A stretch of DNA of 64,000 nt from Areca catechu. Its lineage: Eukaryota; Streptophyta; Magnoliopsida; Arecales; Arecaceae. Below are positions 1 through 11,479 of this stretch, one piece after another. Position numbers and translations under genes: made by a program. The DNA is taken from NCBI GenBank assembly GCA_021397845.1, contig CM038052.1, positions 36,068,449-36,132,448 on the forward strand, given 5' to 3'. The notes beneath the pieces are model-generated. The model was not told where the DNA came from and did not search any database. It was given only the letters and a program-made list of their open reading frames with translations. Within the stretch, counting starts at the first letter, position 1; each line of letters opens with the position of its first letter.

Positions 1-245
1 TTAAGAGCCGTCACCTGGTTGGACACCACTTCTTAGCATTGGGGCTTTCTACCTACTTTGAACCAAGAAACTATATGATCATAGATCACTTTGTGGTACA
101 TTGATCCATTGGGTCTCTATGGCCGAATGAGATTTCCCCTTGTCATTAATATTGAGAAAGCTCTCTAGGGCTAAATGATGATGTCTCTTCTTAATGAGTG
201 GCCAAAATACCAATAAATCAAAAAAAAAAAAAAAAAAAAAAAAAA
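1..245 (+). mobile_element. Retroposon-like 3' end with poly(A) tail
   Basis: About 219 bases of non-coding sequence end in an AATAAA-containing stretch (near 211-217) followed by an uninterrupted run of 26 A (220-245). That layout is typical of the 3' end of a LINE or a retroposed transcript. No reading frame is supported. The upstream part lies outside the window, so the family cannot be named; a processed host transcript is equally possible. Confidence 0.35.
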
Positions 246-610
246 CACCATGTTAATTTGATAGCCTCATCAAACTGGAATTTGGGAATGGTGTTTTTAG
301 AGAGAGACGCTCCGGGCAATCTTAGAGAGAGACATACTGGGTGTTTTTCAAGGAGAGAAGGTTCGGGAGAAGAGAAGGTTCGAGAGACAGTGTTCTCGGT
401 GGGTACTCATGGTGAAATGCTTCATCAAGAATGACCGTGACAAGCCCACCAAGATTCCAGCTCCCGTTCATCTCGTCCTTATCTAGTTTTGGAAGGTTTG
501 TCACACGTCCCTTGCGGGGCTCTCACAAGTCGCGGGGCTCTCACAAGTCGCCCTCTCCGGCCTCACTAGTTACATGCGGAAATGACATATATATATATAT
601 ATATATATAT
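246..610. other. Non-coding stretch with a short duplication and a TA microsatellite
   Basis: No supported gene. A short segment (cgcggggctctcacaagt) occurs twice in tandem around 512-550, and a (TA)n tract of roughly 12 repeats lies at 588-611. The microsatellite directly abuts the presumed end of the CACTA element at about 611 and may have obscured its 3-bp target duplication. Confidence 0.5.
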
Positions 611-779
611 TACTAGAAAAAAAAATTCTCAGCCGAAAATTTTGTTAAAAAAAATAATGAAAACCGTTAAAAAAAACTTTTTAATGAATTTTAAGTCCGT
701 TGGAATCATTGGCAAAACTCTTGTGGCCAAAAAAAAAAAAAAAAAAACGACGACATAAAAAATCATTGGAAAAACTTCA

Positions 780-1115
780 ATTTTTATGACGGAAATTATC
801 TTATCGAAAAAAGTTATATTTATGACGACAAGTTATCCATCGTAAAAAAATAAACTCTTTCGTCACATATTTATTATCGTTGATAATGATTGAAAGTTTT
901 ATCAATAAATATATATCCGTTGGCAAAATGTTTAAATATCAACTGTCGAGAAAACTGTAGTTTTTAAAGACAAATTTTTCTGTTGCAAAAAACTATATTT
1001 ATGACGATAAGTTATCCGTCGGAAAAAAAATAAACTCTTTCACCACAGACTTATTACCGTAGGAAAAATTAAAAGTTTTACTAACAAATATATATCCGTT
1101 GGCAAAAGGTTTAAG
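780..1115. repeat. CACTA subterminal direct repeats (left end)
   Basis: Two diverged copies of about 125 bp lie near 808-930 and 987-1112. Both carry atttatgacga(c/t)aagttatcc, followed by a ccatcgtaaaa or ccgtcggaaaa motif, then ataaactctttc and atatatccgttggcaaaa. Short motif repeats near the terminus, with many ccgttggcaaaa variants, are characteristic of CACTA transposase-binding regions. No coding potential is seen from 611 to about 1410. Confidence 0.6.
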
Positions 1116-1419
1116 AAAATATATATATCTATCATTATCAATGGCTATAAATATACTCGTTGGGATAGATATACTTTCACCATTGAATACTTTGCTGGAA
1201 ATATTTTTTTCCTGTTTTTGATTTAACAAAAATATCCAAATTATAAATTTGCCTGCCAATGCTACAAAATTTTAAAATAAAATTCAAAACTTAATTAATC
1301 AAATCATAAGATTTAACCAAATTGCACAATGCATCTACCATAGATATATTATAAGTTGTTCACATATATGTATCAACATAATTACATAAAGTCATATCTA
1401 AAACAAACTAGTGACCATT

Positions 1420-2163
1420 AAAAGACAGAAGCTAAATTCCAATAAAACAAAAGAAAGTTTTGTTTCCATTGCTTCATATTTCAACCATGAAGATGCCCGT
1501 AACAATAAAGATGCTTCAACTTGTTCCTTTGCTCTGCGCAATAATTCCACCTACATCCAAATCAAACAAACATGGAAGTTAACCTCAATTACATAATTCA
1601 TGTAAATTAATATTTAAGATAACACAATTAAGCAAATATTAAGATTATTGATGTTCTAATTAAAAAATTGATAAAAATCTTACCATGATGTGATTAATCA
1701 TATTCCTTATTTTATTCTCAGGAATTTCACTCCATCCTTTAACTTTCAAGGGTGCAAAGGATTGATTTCTAACTATTGTACCATACCAACTTGCAAATTG
1801 ACTATGATTCTCTCCTGCAATTCTTCTCTTGTGATCCCACTCCACTATTTTCTTTGTCTTTAAATTTTTCATCTCATTATTTAAAGTTCTCCCTCGTCCT
1901 TTTTTTGTAGTATTCATCACTAAACCTGCAAAATCAGAAGCATAAAAAAAAGAAATTAAATAACCACTTCAAACAAAAAGAATTAAGAAATATATATAAT
2001 ATAACATTTAAAGATACTTACTAGAGTTATCATTTTCACCTTCTTGCTCACAATCAACATTATCTCTAGTAGTAGATGGAAGGTATTGTTGGATGATAGC
2101 ATTAACTTCTATGCCTCTACCTTTAGTAATGCATCTCCCTTTGCGATTACTAGCTTCAGCCAT
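1420..2163 (-). pseudogene. CACTA second-gene (TNP1/Transposase_24-like) exons, partial
   Basis: Three exon-like blocks read on the minus strand. The first starts with ATG at 2163 (MAEASNRKGRC) and ends at a GTAAGT donor near 2022. The second runs about 1925 to 1684, between a TTTTGCAG acceptor and a GTAAGA donor. The third follows a GATGTAG acceptor near 1553. The second block encodes a lysine-rich region (KGRGRTLNNEMKNLK), then EWDHKRRIAGENHSQFASWY and a WSEIPENKI motif. This order matches the plant transposase family Ptta/En/Spm (Transposase_24). The expected function is DNA binding at the subterminal repeats of CACTA elements. The C-terminal part is not clearly recognisable, so I treat it as a remnant. 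It lies directly downstream of the transposase C-terminus at 2520-2780, the usual CACTA order. Confidence 0.55.
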
Positions 2164-2519
2164 AATTATCTACCTTTATACATTAAGTTAGTAAAACAAC
2201 ATACATATTTCATATGGTATTACAAACTTGGTAAAGAAACAAAAACCAGGTATTATCGAAACAATGCAGTTAATAAACATTGAAATAAATTTCATTAAAG
2301 GGCTTTCATAAAAATGGCCAGTCCAAAGTAAAAAAAGAATAAAATCTTATAAAATTGTGAAAATATATAACATTAAGTGCTTGTATAAGTAAATAACTTC
2401 TACAAAAGCTCATGCCATCATAGTTCTTCCTCCCCACTATCATTATCATCCTCATCTTCATCAGAATCATCTTTCATTGCAAATTTTTCAATATTTTCAA
2501 GCCTATTCTCATCTAATAA

Positions 2520-2780
2520 CTATGCATTGATACTTCGAGGAGGAAGGCCATTCCTAACCCAATTATCCACTTCATCATAATTTTCTGTTATATTTGATAT
2601 AGCTTCAGGATAGGATGATTCATTTTGCTGAAATGCACATTTTTTCTCCGAATCGATACTCTCTTCCTCAATCGGCATATCATAGAAGGAGTGAGGTTGT
2701 GTTTTAAGGACAACCTCATAAATTGTGACCACTGAATTTGGACCACATACCAACTGATATAGTTCTTCACTCACTTATTC
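2520..2780 (-). pseudogene. CACTA transposase (TNP2-type) C-terminal fragment
   Basis: The minus-strand frame contains LVCGPNSVVTIYEVVLKTQP, followed by an SFYDMP motif and an acidic stretch. This resembles the region after the catalytic domain of plant TNP2-like CACTA transposases, where a 'V(V)LKTQPR-(D/S)-(L/F)YDMP' signature precedes an acidic tail. Only this C-terminal end is present. Immediately upstream (above about 2785) the sequence switches to HD-ZIP III exons in the same orientation, so the catalytic part has been deleted or replaced. No start codon or full-length product is expected. Confidence 0.55.
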
Positions 2781-3361
2781 GTTTCCTTTGAAGTACAAGA
2801 CTACCATCTTCTAAACCTATGGTGTATCGAAGAGTCCAAAAGTCACATGCAGGAGCTAATGTAGTTGGAGCATATGTCTGCATAAAACCAGAAGCATCAA
2901 GATTAAATGAAAAAAACAGAAATGAGAAAAAGGTAATAAATCAAGGAAGATTAAGTATATGATTATAAAAGTAATTTCAGTTTCCGACCTGCATGTATAT
3001 GAGTTCAATCGTGCCTCCATTTCCTGCAAGAAACATAGTGAAGACTTCAAGGCTCCGGCAACCATGGAACCAAGATGGACGATCTTTGAGGATCTCTACG
3101 ATCTGTCAATGATAAGTTTAATAGCTATGAGACACAAAGGAATTAAAGAGGTATTGTCCCCAAATATCTTAAATTTTGTTTTGGGCCATTTGTTCTTTCA
3201 ACATTCTAAAGATTTTGTTTCTTGATCAATGCTGGCTTTTCATCCAAGAAAAAAATTATCAAGTCCATCAAGATAAGATAAATGTGTTTTTTTTTAAATA
3301 TTGTCATTTCTCACTGATACAAAGGAAATTTTTATTATGAGTCCAGAAATGGTAACCTTAC

Positions 3362-6300
3362 TGTCACGCCCCGAATCCAGCACCGGAATAGGCACACGAC
3401 CGACCGCACAAACCCTAAGTTTTATACTAGAGATCATGCAAGGCTTGGATACACAAGAGTCACTTACCTCAAGAAAGCCTCATTCATCACCAAGCCAAAT
3501 ATCTACACAACTCTATGAAAGAAGAAAATAGGATTGTGAGCTCTATAGCCCAGTAAGGTTCCCTTACAATCACACCACTATTAATATAAAAATCGAAAAC
3601 AGCAAGATCATAATCATATAATAAAAAATGATCAATTTTCGGTCATGCAATCTAAAAACCAATCACATATCAAAACCTTCCTCTGTCACGCCCCGAATCC
3701 AGCACCAGAATCGGCACGCGACCGGCTACACAAATCCTAGGTTTATCCTAGAGATCATGCAAGGCCTAGGTACACAAGAGTTACTTACCTCAAAAATATC
3801 TCATTCATCACCAAGCCCGAATATCTGCACAACTCTATATAGGAAAACAAATAGAGGGTTGTGAGCTCTACAGCCCAGTAAGGTTCCTTCACAATCACAC
3901 TAGTATTAATATAAAAACTAAAAGCAGTAATATCACAATAATATAACAGGAAATCGATAAATTTTAAGTCACACAACCAAAACCAATCACATATCAAAAC
4001 CTTTCGTAACATTATTTCCTTTATACGTTTTCATAAACTTATCCTCTTCTTTAGGGTACTAGACTAACCACGGTCATGCTCCAACCCATGACTGGTAATC
4101 TCATAATCGGCCATTTGCTATTTGTCGTGGCCAAACTAGCCTTGTATAAGTCCATTAATCGACCTTTTATTCATGGTAAGGCTAGTCTCATCGACATTTC
4201 TCGTGGTCAGGCTAGTTTCACAATCGATCATTCATCGTGGTCAAGCTAGCTCATGTACAAAGCCCGTGGCTCAGGCTATCTCAGAACTCCACGATCCCGT
4301 GGCATGGCTAGTCCAAATACTGTTAACACTTATCTTTTCACATCATCTTGTCAAAACATGTCATTTTCCAACAACCGATATCACGGTCCAACCCATTTCA
4401 AAGATTACTAAAACACAAATAACAATAATAACAAATCCACTTATATTTCGGGAAATCAATCATGCTATCCGAAAGCAACCATGCATGTAAACATATATAT
4501 ATATATTTGGATCAAATCAGACAAACTAAAATAATAAACACACATTTATATATACTGATGATTATGTCCAGAATCCTTACCTTCAACCACTAATCCCAAA
4601 TATCCAGTATCAATCTATACCCGAAATTTGTCCAAATCCTTCCTGCTCAAAAGGTTGATTTCCTACAATAATAAATAAATTCATTCAAATCCAAATCCTA
4701 GTTTTACAAATTTTGAGGAAGAAGGTTCCCCCCTGATTTTCTCTTTCTTCATCGTCCAAACCAAAATCCCTTCTCTCTCTTCTCCTCTTTCTCTTTCTTC
4801 CTTCTTCTCTCCTTTTTTCCCTTCTTTTTCTCTCTCTTCTCCTCTCTTTTCTGGCTCTTTGCAGGCTCTTCTCTGCATCCTATCGACGTCCTGGTTAAAA
4901 AGAGGAGAAAAAAAACAATCCAAAACCACCTCAAACGTAACCTAAGAAGTTCAAAACCATCAAAATAACACCTTGGCCGTTTGATTTGAGATCAACGTCT
5001 CAAACCGCGTCCAAATCTGAATCCAAAAGTACCTAATCAAGCCTAAACTTCCTCGGATTAATCTCAGCCATTCGATCGAGCGATCGTATGGTCCAGATCG
5101 CTCAGAAACCCCGTAGACCACCGTGAACCGCACGAAACGGACTGGGAAATGCCCGAGAAATGCATTGGAAATGCTCACACGATGGCCGCTTCCGGCTGGG
5201 CCGAGCCCAGCGCCCGTGCACGTCCAACCCATTTCAAAGATTACTAAAACACAAATAACAATAATAACAAATCCACTTATATTTCAGGAAATCAATCATG
5301 CTATCCGAAAGCAACCATGCATATAAATATGTATATTTGGATCAAATCAGGCAAACTAAATATAAAAACACACACACACATATATATATATAAACCGGTG
5401 ATCAGGTCCAGAATCCTTACCTTCAACCGCTAATCCCAAATATCCGGTATCAATCTATATCCGAAATTCATTCAAATCCTTCCTGCTCAAAAGGTTGATC
5501 TCCTACTATAATAAGTAAATTCATTCAATCCAAATCCTTGTTTTACAAATTTTGAGGAAGAAGGTTCTCCCTGATTTTCTCTTTCCTCATCTTCCAAACC
5601 AAAATCCCTTCCTCTCCCCTTCTCTCTCTTCTCCTTTCTCTTTCTTCCTTCTACTCTCCTCTTTTCCCTTCTCTCTCTCTTCTCCTCTCTTTCTAGCTCT
5701 CAACAGGCTCTTCCCTGCATCCTATCGTCGTGGGTGCGCGTGAGGCACGGCCCAGGCCCACGCGCGCGGCGCGCGCGGGCGCTGGGCTCGACCTAACCGG
5801 ACGCGGCCGTCACATGGGCATTTTCCAAGCATTTCCGGGCATTTCCCAGCCCGTTTCGCGTGGTGCACGGCGGTCTATGGGGTTTCTGAGCGATCTGGAC
5901 CGTCCGATCGCCTGATCGAACGGCTAGGATTGATCCGAAGGAGTTTAGGCTTAATTAGGTGCTTTTGGATTCAGATTTGGATGCGGTTTGAGGCGTTGAT
6001 CTCAGATCTGATGGTTGGGAAGATATTTTGATGATTTTGAACTTCCTAGATTACATTTTGAGGTGATTTTGGATTGGTTTTTCTCCTCTTTTTAACCAGG
6101 ACATCGATAGGATGCAGGAAAGAGCCTGCAGACAGCCAAGACAAGAGGAGAAGAGAGAGAAAGAGAAGGGAAAAGAGGAGAGAAGAAGGAAGAAAGAGAA
6201 AGAGAGGAGAAGAGAGATAAGGAAAGAGGGAAGGGATTTTGGTTTGGAAGATGAGGAAAGAGAAAAATCAGGGAGGAACCTTCTTCCTCAAAATTTGTAA

Positions 6301-7342
6301 AACTAGGATTTGGATTTGAATGAATTTATTTATTATTGTAGGAAATCAATCTTTTGAGCATGAAGGATTTGGACGAATTTCGGGTATAGATTGATACCGG
6401 ATATTTAGGATTAGTGGTTGAAGGTAAGGATTTTGGACCTGATCACCAGTATATATATATATGTGTGTGTGTTATTATTTTAGTTTGCCTGATTTGATCC
6501 GAATATATATATATGTTTACATGCATGGTTGCTTTTGGATAGCATGATTGATTTCTCGAATATAAGTGGATTTATTATTATTGTTATTTGTATTTTATTT
6601 AATATACCATGGTTATCAAGTAATCTTTGAAATGGGTTAGACCGTGATATCAATTGTTGGAAAATAATATGTTTTGATAAGATGATGTAAAAAGATAAGT
6701 ATTAACAATGTTTGGACTAGCCATGCCACGGGATCATGGAGTTCTGATGTAGCTTGAGCCACGGGCTTTGTACGTGAGCTAGCTTGATCACGAAAAATGG
6801 TCGATTATGAAACTAGCCTGACCACGAGGAATGGTCGATGAGACTAGCCTGACCACGAATAAAAGGTCAATTAACAGGCTTGTACAAGGCTAGTTTGGCC
6901 ACGGCAGATAGCAAATGGCCGATTATGAGATTACCAGTCATGGGTTGGAGCATGACCATGATTAGTCCAGTACCCTAAAGAAGAGGAAAAGTTAATGAAA
7001 ATATTTAAAGGAAATATATTGTTATGGAAGGTTTGATATGTGATTGGTTTTGATTTGCATGACCGAAAAATTAATCATTTTTTTATATGATTATGATCTT
7101 GCTGTTTTCGGTTTTTATATTAATACTGGTATGATTGTAAAGGAACCTTACTGGGCTGTAGAGCTCACAACCCTATTTTCTTCTTTTACAGAGTTGTGTA
7201 GATATTTGGCTTGGTAATGAATGAGGTTTTCTTGAGGTAAGTGACTCTTGTGTATCCATGCCTTGCATGATCTCTAGGATAAAATCTAGGGTTTGTGCGG
7301 CCGATCACGTGCCAATTCCGGTGCTGGATTTGGGGCGTGATA
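3362..7342. mobile_element. Foldback-type element with long terminal inverted repeats
   Basis: The left end tgtcacgccccgaatcc and the right end ggatttggggcgtgata are inverted copies. The inversion extends through most of the element: left arm to about 5222, right arm from about 5741, meeting in a GC-rich stretch. The flanking 5-bp repeats are cttac (3357-3361) and cttat (7343-7347). The first 322 bp of the left arm are duplicated in tandem (3362-3683 and 3684 onward). A second internal copy of part of the left arm (about 4387-4930) occurs in direct orientation at 5221-5740. No transposase or other coding region is present, so it is non-autonomous. Ends of tg..ca type with a 5-bp duplication do not fit Mutator (9 bp), hence the neutral name. 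Confidence 0.7.
4387..5740. repeat. Internal direct duplication inside the foldback element
   Basis: The block at about 4387-4930 (aacccatttcaaagattac through a CT-rich ctctctcttctcctc tract) recurs at 5223-5740 in the same orientation and again inverted at about 6100-6660. The third copy is the arm partner. The extra direct copy sits at the centre of the palindrome as the loop and was probably added by aberrant repair of the hairpin. Confidence 0.65.
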
Positions 7343-7436
7343 CTTATCCTTGCGGGCTCTTAAACTCACTGGACCACAGGCTCGTGGTGCCACCCCACTG
7401 GCATTATGTGAAATAGCAACGATCCCAATCGAAAAC

Positions 7437-7599
7437 CGGACGAGGCTAATCACAAAATACACCAGGAAAAAAACTATTGATCATCAGATTCATACACTAG
7501 GAGAAAAGAAAATATTAAACAAGTGCTTGAATACCAAAACAGATTCTCTCAAACCTTTTGCTACCAACAGTCATTTAATTGCTACGTTACCTTCATCCC
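7437..7599 (-). promoter_or_regulatory. miR165/166 complementary site split by an intron
   Basis: On the minus strand, exon 7680-7591 ends with GGGATGAAG and the next exon begins at 7446 with CCTCGTCCGG. Once the intron 7447-7590 is removed, these join into the HD-ZIP III site targeted by miR165/166. It differs at one seed-facing position (C where functional genes have G, opposite miRNA base 7). In all plants studied this site regulates HD-ZIP III mRNAs, and it spans this exon junction in the functional genes too. Whether this copy is transcribed is unknown. Confidence 0.7.
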
Positions 7600-8326
7600 A
7601 GGCATCTGGACCCAATCGACAGCAGTCCTGTAGCCTTTGAAAGGAACTCTGCCAAGGTCTCCTCAGCAATGGATAGGAGTCTGCAAAATAGCACAAAAGG
7701 GAAGAGTTTATAACATAACCAAAAACATACTAGATTTCAAAAGAATAGATTGCATCTACAAGGGGAAGGGGAGAAGATTATACCCAGCAGGAGTACTTGG
7801 ATCTCTTAGAGCATTTTGAGGAGTGGTCACAACTGATTCGCAGCTTGTGTCATTAGCCAGGGAAGCCTACAGGAAAAGTAAAGCATAAAACATGGATGAA
7901 AAGAAAACAGGATATACTCCATAAAATCAAGAACTCCATAGTATTGCATTTCTAATTTGCAACGCAAGAAAACATGCTAACCAGCAGCTTGACTTGACAA
8001 CCAGAACAACAATAATCTAACTGAATGGGCTGTTGACAAGAATGGTGCCTAAAGCCTTTTGTAAGCTTGTAAAAGCATGTAAAGCTTTATCTCAGACTTT
8101 GCCACTAACTTCATGACCCATAGAGATAAAGATCTAACTACCAAATAGAATAGTGTAAAACCTACATTATGCAGTTGTCGTCGCATGTAAGCATTCTCAT
8201 GAACCAGCTGCGTGACCTGTTTCTGAAAATGCTCGTTTTCCTCCATCAAAAGCTTGTTCATCGCAGTCAACTTTCTATTAACAGCCTGCAGCCGAGAAGC
8301 CTCTTTTCTCTGCTTCTCATGACACC

Positions 8327-9150
8327 TGAAAGAAGACAAAGGCACTAATCTTATTATTCTGCACCTCCCAGTTGCCGGGGCATGTTTGCAAAATGGAAAA
8401 TGTCATGCCAAACCAAACTCCAAACATTAAAACAGTCCATCTATGCATACAAACGAGATTAAGGATCGGGAAATGGGCCAAAAAAAAAGGGTTGGGTGCT
8501 CGAAAATAAATTTACCCAATATTCCAAAGTTTGTAAAGGATACCATCTCTAGGGGTAGTGCAAAAATTGTGCAATTATCATCAGGATTTGGCTTACTTTT
8601 CCCTTGCTAACTGTTTTTGTTTTCCTTTTTTTTCTCGTGTTTCATCACGCGCTTCTCTAAAAAAAATTTAGAGATGGCTTTATTTTCAGCCCCCCTCCCC
8701 CCTAAGCCCCCCTGCGGCTCCGCCCCTCCCCACTGCCGACCTCAACCCCAAACAACCCGATGGCCCCCACGCGGCCCCGCCCCTCCCCACTGTCGACGTC
8801 GACCACAGTTCTCGAGTTGAGTCAGAGAAAAAGGTCCCCTCGTCATTACCTCCGTCGATCCGCACCCGCCCCCCCTCCCCCGCCACCGTGATCTTCCCTC
8901 GCCGGATCCATCAAAGAAACCAAAAAAAAAAAAAAACCTATCAACCAATGGAAACGAATTACTCACCTTCGCCGTTGCCACCGACGATGATCTCCACCGC
9001 CTTCACCATCGTCACTGACGATGATCTCCACCGACGGGTTGCCGATCGACATCGTCCTAGGGTTGGAAACGGAGAAAAGCGGGACAAACGAAAAAACAAA
9101 GTCCGGCCCATTTTCTACGCCCAGCTCAGACAGCTCGTTGGAAATAAAAC
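8327..9150. other. GC-rich spacer with a possible 5' exon of another origin
   Basis: No homeodomain exon is found upstream of the zipper exon. Around 8680-8910 the sequence is C-rich on the plus strand and makes short spurious frames. On the minus strand an open frame from about 9052 (MSIGNPSVEIIVSDDGEGGG) reaches a good splice donor, GGCGAAG|GTGAGT, at about 8967. It could be the first exon of a chimeric element transcript, but I recognise no protein family and the frame may be chance. Confidence 0.3.
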
Positions 9151-9671
9151 TATTCTTCATAAAAAATTCATATATAGCACAAAAAAAAATTTGACCCATT
9201 CCCTACATCTAATCGAGACCCCATTAAAAATAATATTATTTTCATAATTATCCCTCATCCATCAAAAAAAAATCATACATAAAAAAATTCGGTCCATTCC
9301 CTATGCCCAATCCAGATGGCCCGTTGGGAACAAAATTATTTCCATGATTATCCCTCATCCATCAGAAAAAATCATACATAGTGCTCAAATTAAGATGGTC
9401 GCGGGAGTTTAAGGGCCGTGCCAAACTAAAAAAAAATCCGGCCCATTCCATACGCCCAATCCAGATTGCCCATTGGGAATAAAATTATTCCCCTAAAAAA
9501 AATTCAGCCCATTCCCCATGCCCAATCCAGACCTCGTTGGGAATAAAATTATTTCCCACAATTATCCCTCATCTATCACAAAAAATCATACATAGTGCCA
9601 AAGAAAAAAAAATTCAGTCCATTCCCTACGCCCAATCCAGACGGCCCTTTGGAAATAAAATTATTACCCAT
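9150..9671. repeat. Tandem repeat array, first part (about 100-115 bp units)
   Basis: Diverged units contain ccattccctatgcccaatccagatggcc, then ggaataaaattattcc, then attatccctcatcc(a/g)tc and aaaaaatcatacata. The array resumes at 18654 beyond element A, showing that A inserted into it. The tccgtcgaaaaa motif links it to the repeats near the left CACTA end, so I read it as the right-hand subterminal region. Confidence 0.75.
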
Positions 9672-11365
9672 TGATGTGGATGGTTCGCTGACATGGAGGA
9701 ACGGCAGGCGCCACGTCAAGAGAAGATGCCACGTCGACTCTCCAGCCTGGATCCCACTACCGAGCTGAGCTGAGCTCCCTCGGAATAGCAAGCCGAGCTC
9801 AGTCCTCCGCCAGGTCGAGCTCACGAGCTCGGGATGCCTAGGTCGGAGCCGCCTTCCGCCCTCCAGGGCGAGACCCTCGGAGGTTAGTACCCTGCGGTCG
9901 AGGTCGAGCTGAGAGCTCACCCGCCGATGTGGAGCCTCTCCAAGCGTGCGCCCTCTGGACCGGGTCCGCCTTCCGCCCTCCAGAGCGAGACCCTCAGAGG
10001 TTAGTGCCCTATGGTCGAGGTCGAGCTAAGAGCTCACCCGCCGATGTGGAGCCTATCCGAGCGCGCCCCTCTGGACCGGGTCCGCCTTCCGCCCTCCAGA
10101 GCGAGACCCTCGGAGGTTAGTGCCCTGCGGTCGAGGTCGAGCTAAGAGCTCACCCGCCAATGTGGAGCCTCTCCGAGCACGTGCCCTCTGGACCGGGTCT
10201 GCCTTCCGCCCTCCGGAGTGAGACCCTCGGAGGTTAGTGCCCTGCGGTCGAGGTCGAGCTAAGAGCTCACCCGTCGATGTGGAGCCTCTCCAAGCGCGCG
10301 CCCTCCGGACCGGGCCCGCACCTCATCCTCCTCCGCCTAGGCACCTCCCGCAAGCTCGGAGCGCTTAGGACGGAGCGAGCCTTGCTGTCCCAGCTCGGCC
10401 CCAGTCCGGACAAGGTCCCCACCAACCGAGGACACCGGCGAGCCGCTCGAGGACCGTACCGGAGCGCCTCCCAGACCGTGCGGATCACCTGAAATGGCCA
10501 GTTGCACCAGAAAGGCAAGCAACACGTTGATCAAGATGCTACTTTCCTCACCAACCACTCAGATCACCTAAGAGAGAAAGCCAACCAGGAGATTCGAATC
10601 CCGCGGGCGGTGGCCCGCCATTCGAGGCACCCCCAAATTTTCTAGAACGAGGAAACCAAGAAGAGTGTCAGAGCGCCTAACAACGTACCCTATCATGAAT
10701 TGGGAAAGGCTCCTCTGGACACCGCCGCATGCACCTGACAGCCCGGCGGGGATCCCGAGACACGCGCCAAACGGTAACCAAGTTCACAACAAACCCGAAG
10801 GTAACACAACTCCAAGACACAGGCAAAAACACAAGCCAGAAAAAAAGAAGAGGAAGTGCGACCCCAACCAGCAAGGGGGGATGGCACCACCACCACCACA
10901 AGCACAAGCACAAGCCCGGCCAAGAGGGCGAAGCACCACTACCACCACTGTTGAAGGGAAACGAGGGGCACAAGGAGAGGCCGAGGAACAGAGCACCCCT
11001 CTGTCCTCGCTATCACTCTCTCCCTGCAACGTTTTCACCTTCACGCACATCTTTTATTCCTAGTACAGTGTCCATCAAGAGGGGCCCGACCAGGAGGATC
11101 TGTTTTCCTGGATTGTCACTGACTTGATCGTCAGAGTACCCCCGTCGAAAATCCCGGCCCGGGTCTCTAACCGCTGTCTCGCAGGCTCAGGAGCGGAGGA
11201 CCGTCGGGTGGCGAGGCAACCGCACCCGCAGCGGAGCGGAGGATCGCCGGGCGGCGAGGCGGCCGCACCCAGCATGGAGGTCCGGGAACCGAGAATGGCG
11301 GGCAGCAGAGGAGCGCACTCCGGTGCCGACAGCAGCTACGAGCCACGACGAACTTGGCGGCAACA
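9672..11365 (+). repeat. 5' LTR of element A
   Basis: 1694 bp from tgatgtggatggttcgctgac to ttggcggcaaca. It contains about three and a half tandem copies of a 117-bp unit (about 9855-10285: gatgtggagcctctccgagcg ... gagaccctcggaggttagtgcc ... gagctaagagctcaccc). Short open frames here are by-products of GC-rich repeats. The equal length of the two LTRs and many point differences indicate an old but structurally complete insertion. Confidence 0.92.
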
Positions 11366-11366
11366 G

Positions 11367-11390
11367 ATTGGCGCACCAGGTAAGGGGGCA
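11367..11390 (+). other. Primer-binding region of element A
   Basis: ttggcgcaccaggtaaggg starts two bases inside the LTR end. The inverted equivalent in element C (ttggcgcgccaggtagggg, read from 52226 leftwards) is nearly the same, which supports a shared priming tRNA. The tRNA identity was not determined. Confidence 0.65.
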
Positions 11391-11479
11391 GGACGGGCAT
11401 GACTAAGTCCTTCACCACTCCCCAGGTCAACATACCGCAGAAGAACGGTGATGACACAAGCTTGAAAGGTCAATAGATG

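Larger units (their letters stand above)
2785..8325 (-). pseudogene. HD-ZIP III transcription-factor fragment (leucine zipper to START), split by a transposon
   Basis: Five to six exons of a class III HD-ZIP gene (REVOLUTA/PHABULOSA/ATHB8 family) lie on the minus strand with good splice sites. Exon 8325-8166 encodes the leucine zipper (CHEKQRKEASRLQ, NRKLTAMNKLLMEEN). Exon 7866-7784 encodes LANDTSCESVVTT. Exon 7680-7591 encodes the start of START (LLSIAEETLAEFLSKATG, WVQMPGMK). Exon 7446-7343 encodes SIGIVAISHNASGVAPRACG and ends at an inserted element. Exon 3102-2989 encodes IVEILKDRPSWF and AGNGGTIELIYMQ. Exon 2877 to about 2785 encodes TYAPTTLAPA and DFWTLRYT. The homeodomain and everything after the middle of START are missing. 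Three single-base frameshifts (near 7627, 7432 and 7355) show it no longer makes the protein. The abrupt junction to transposase sequence near 2785 suggests capture by the surrounding CACTA element rather than simple gene decay. Confidence 0.85.

Noticed and set aside
4681..6300. Lysine/glutamate-rich frames (for example 6112-6300 and 4681-4934)
   Set aside because: Translations of a CT-rich low-complexity tract inside the foldback arms; mirror copies occur in each arm.
3362..7342. Reading the element as an LTR retrotransposon because of tg..ca ends and a 5-bp duplication
   Set aside because: The terminal copies are inverted, not direct, and no primer-binding site, purine tract or pol is present.
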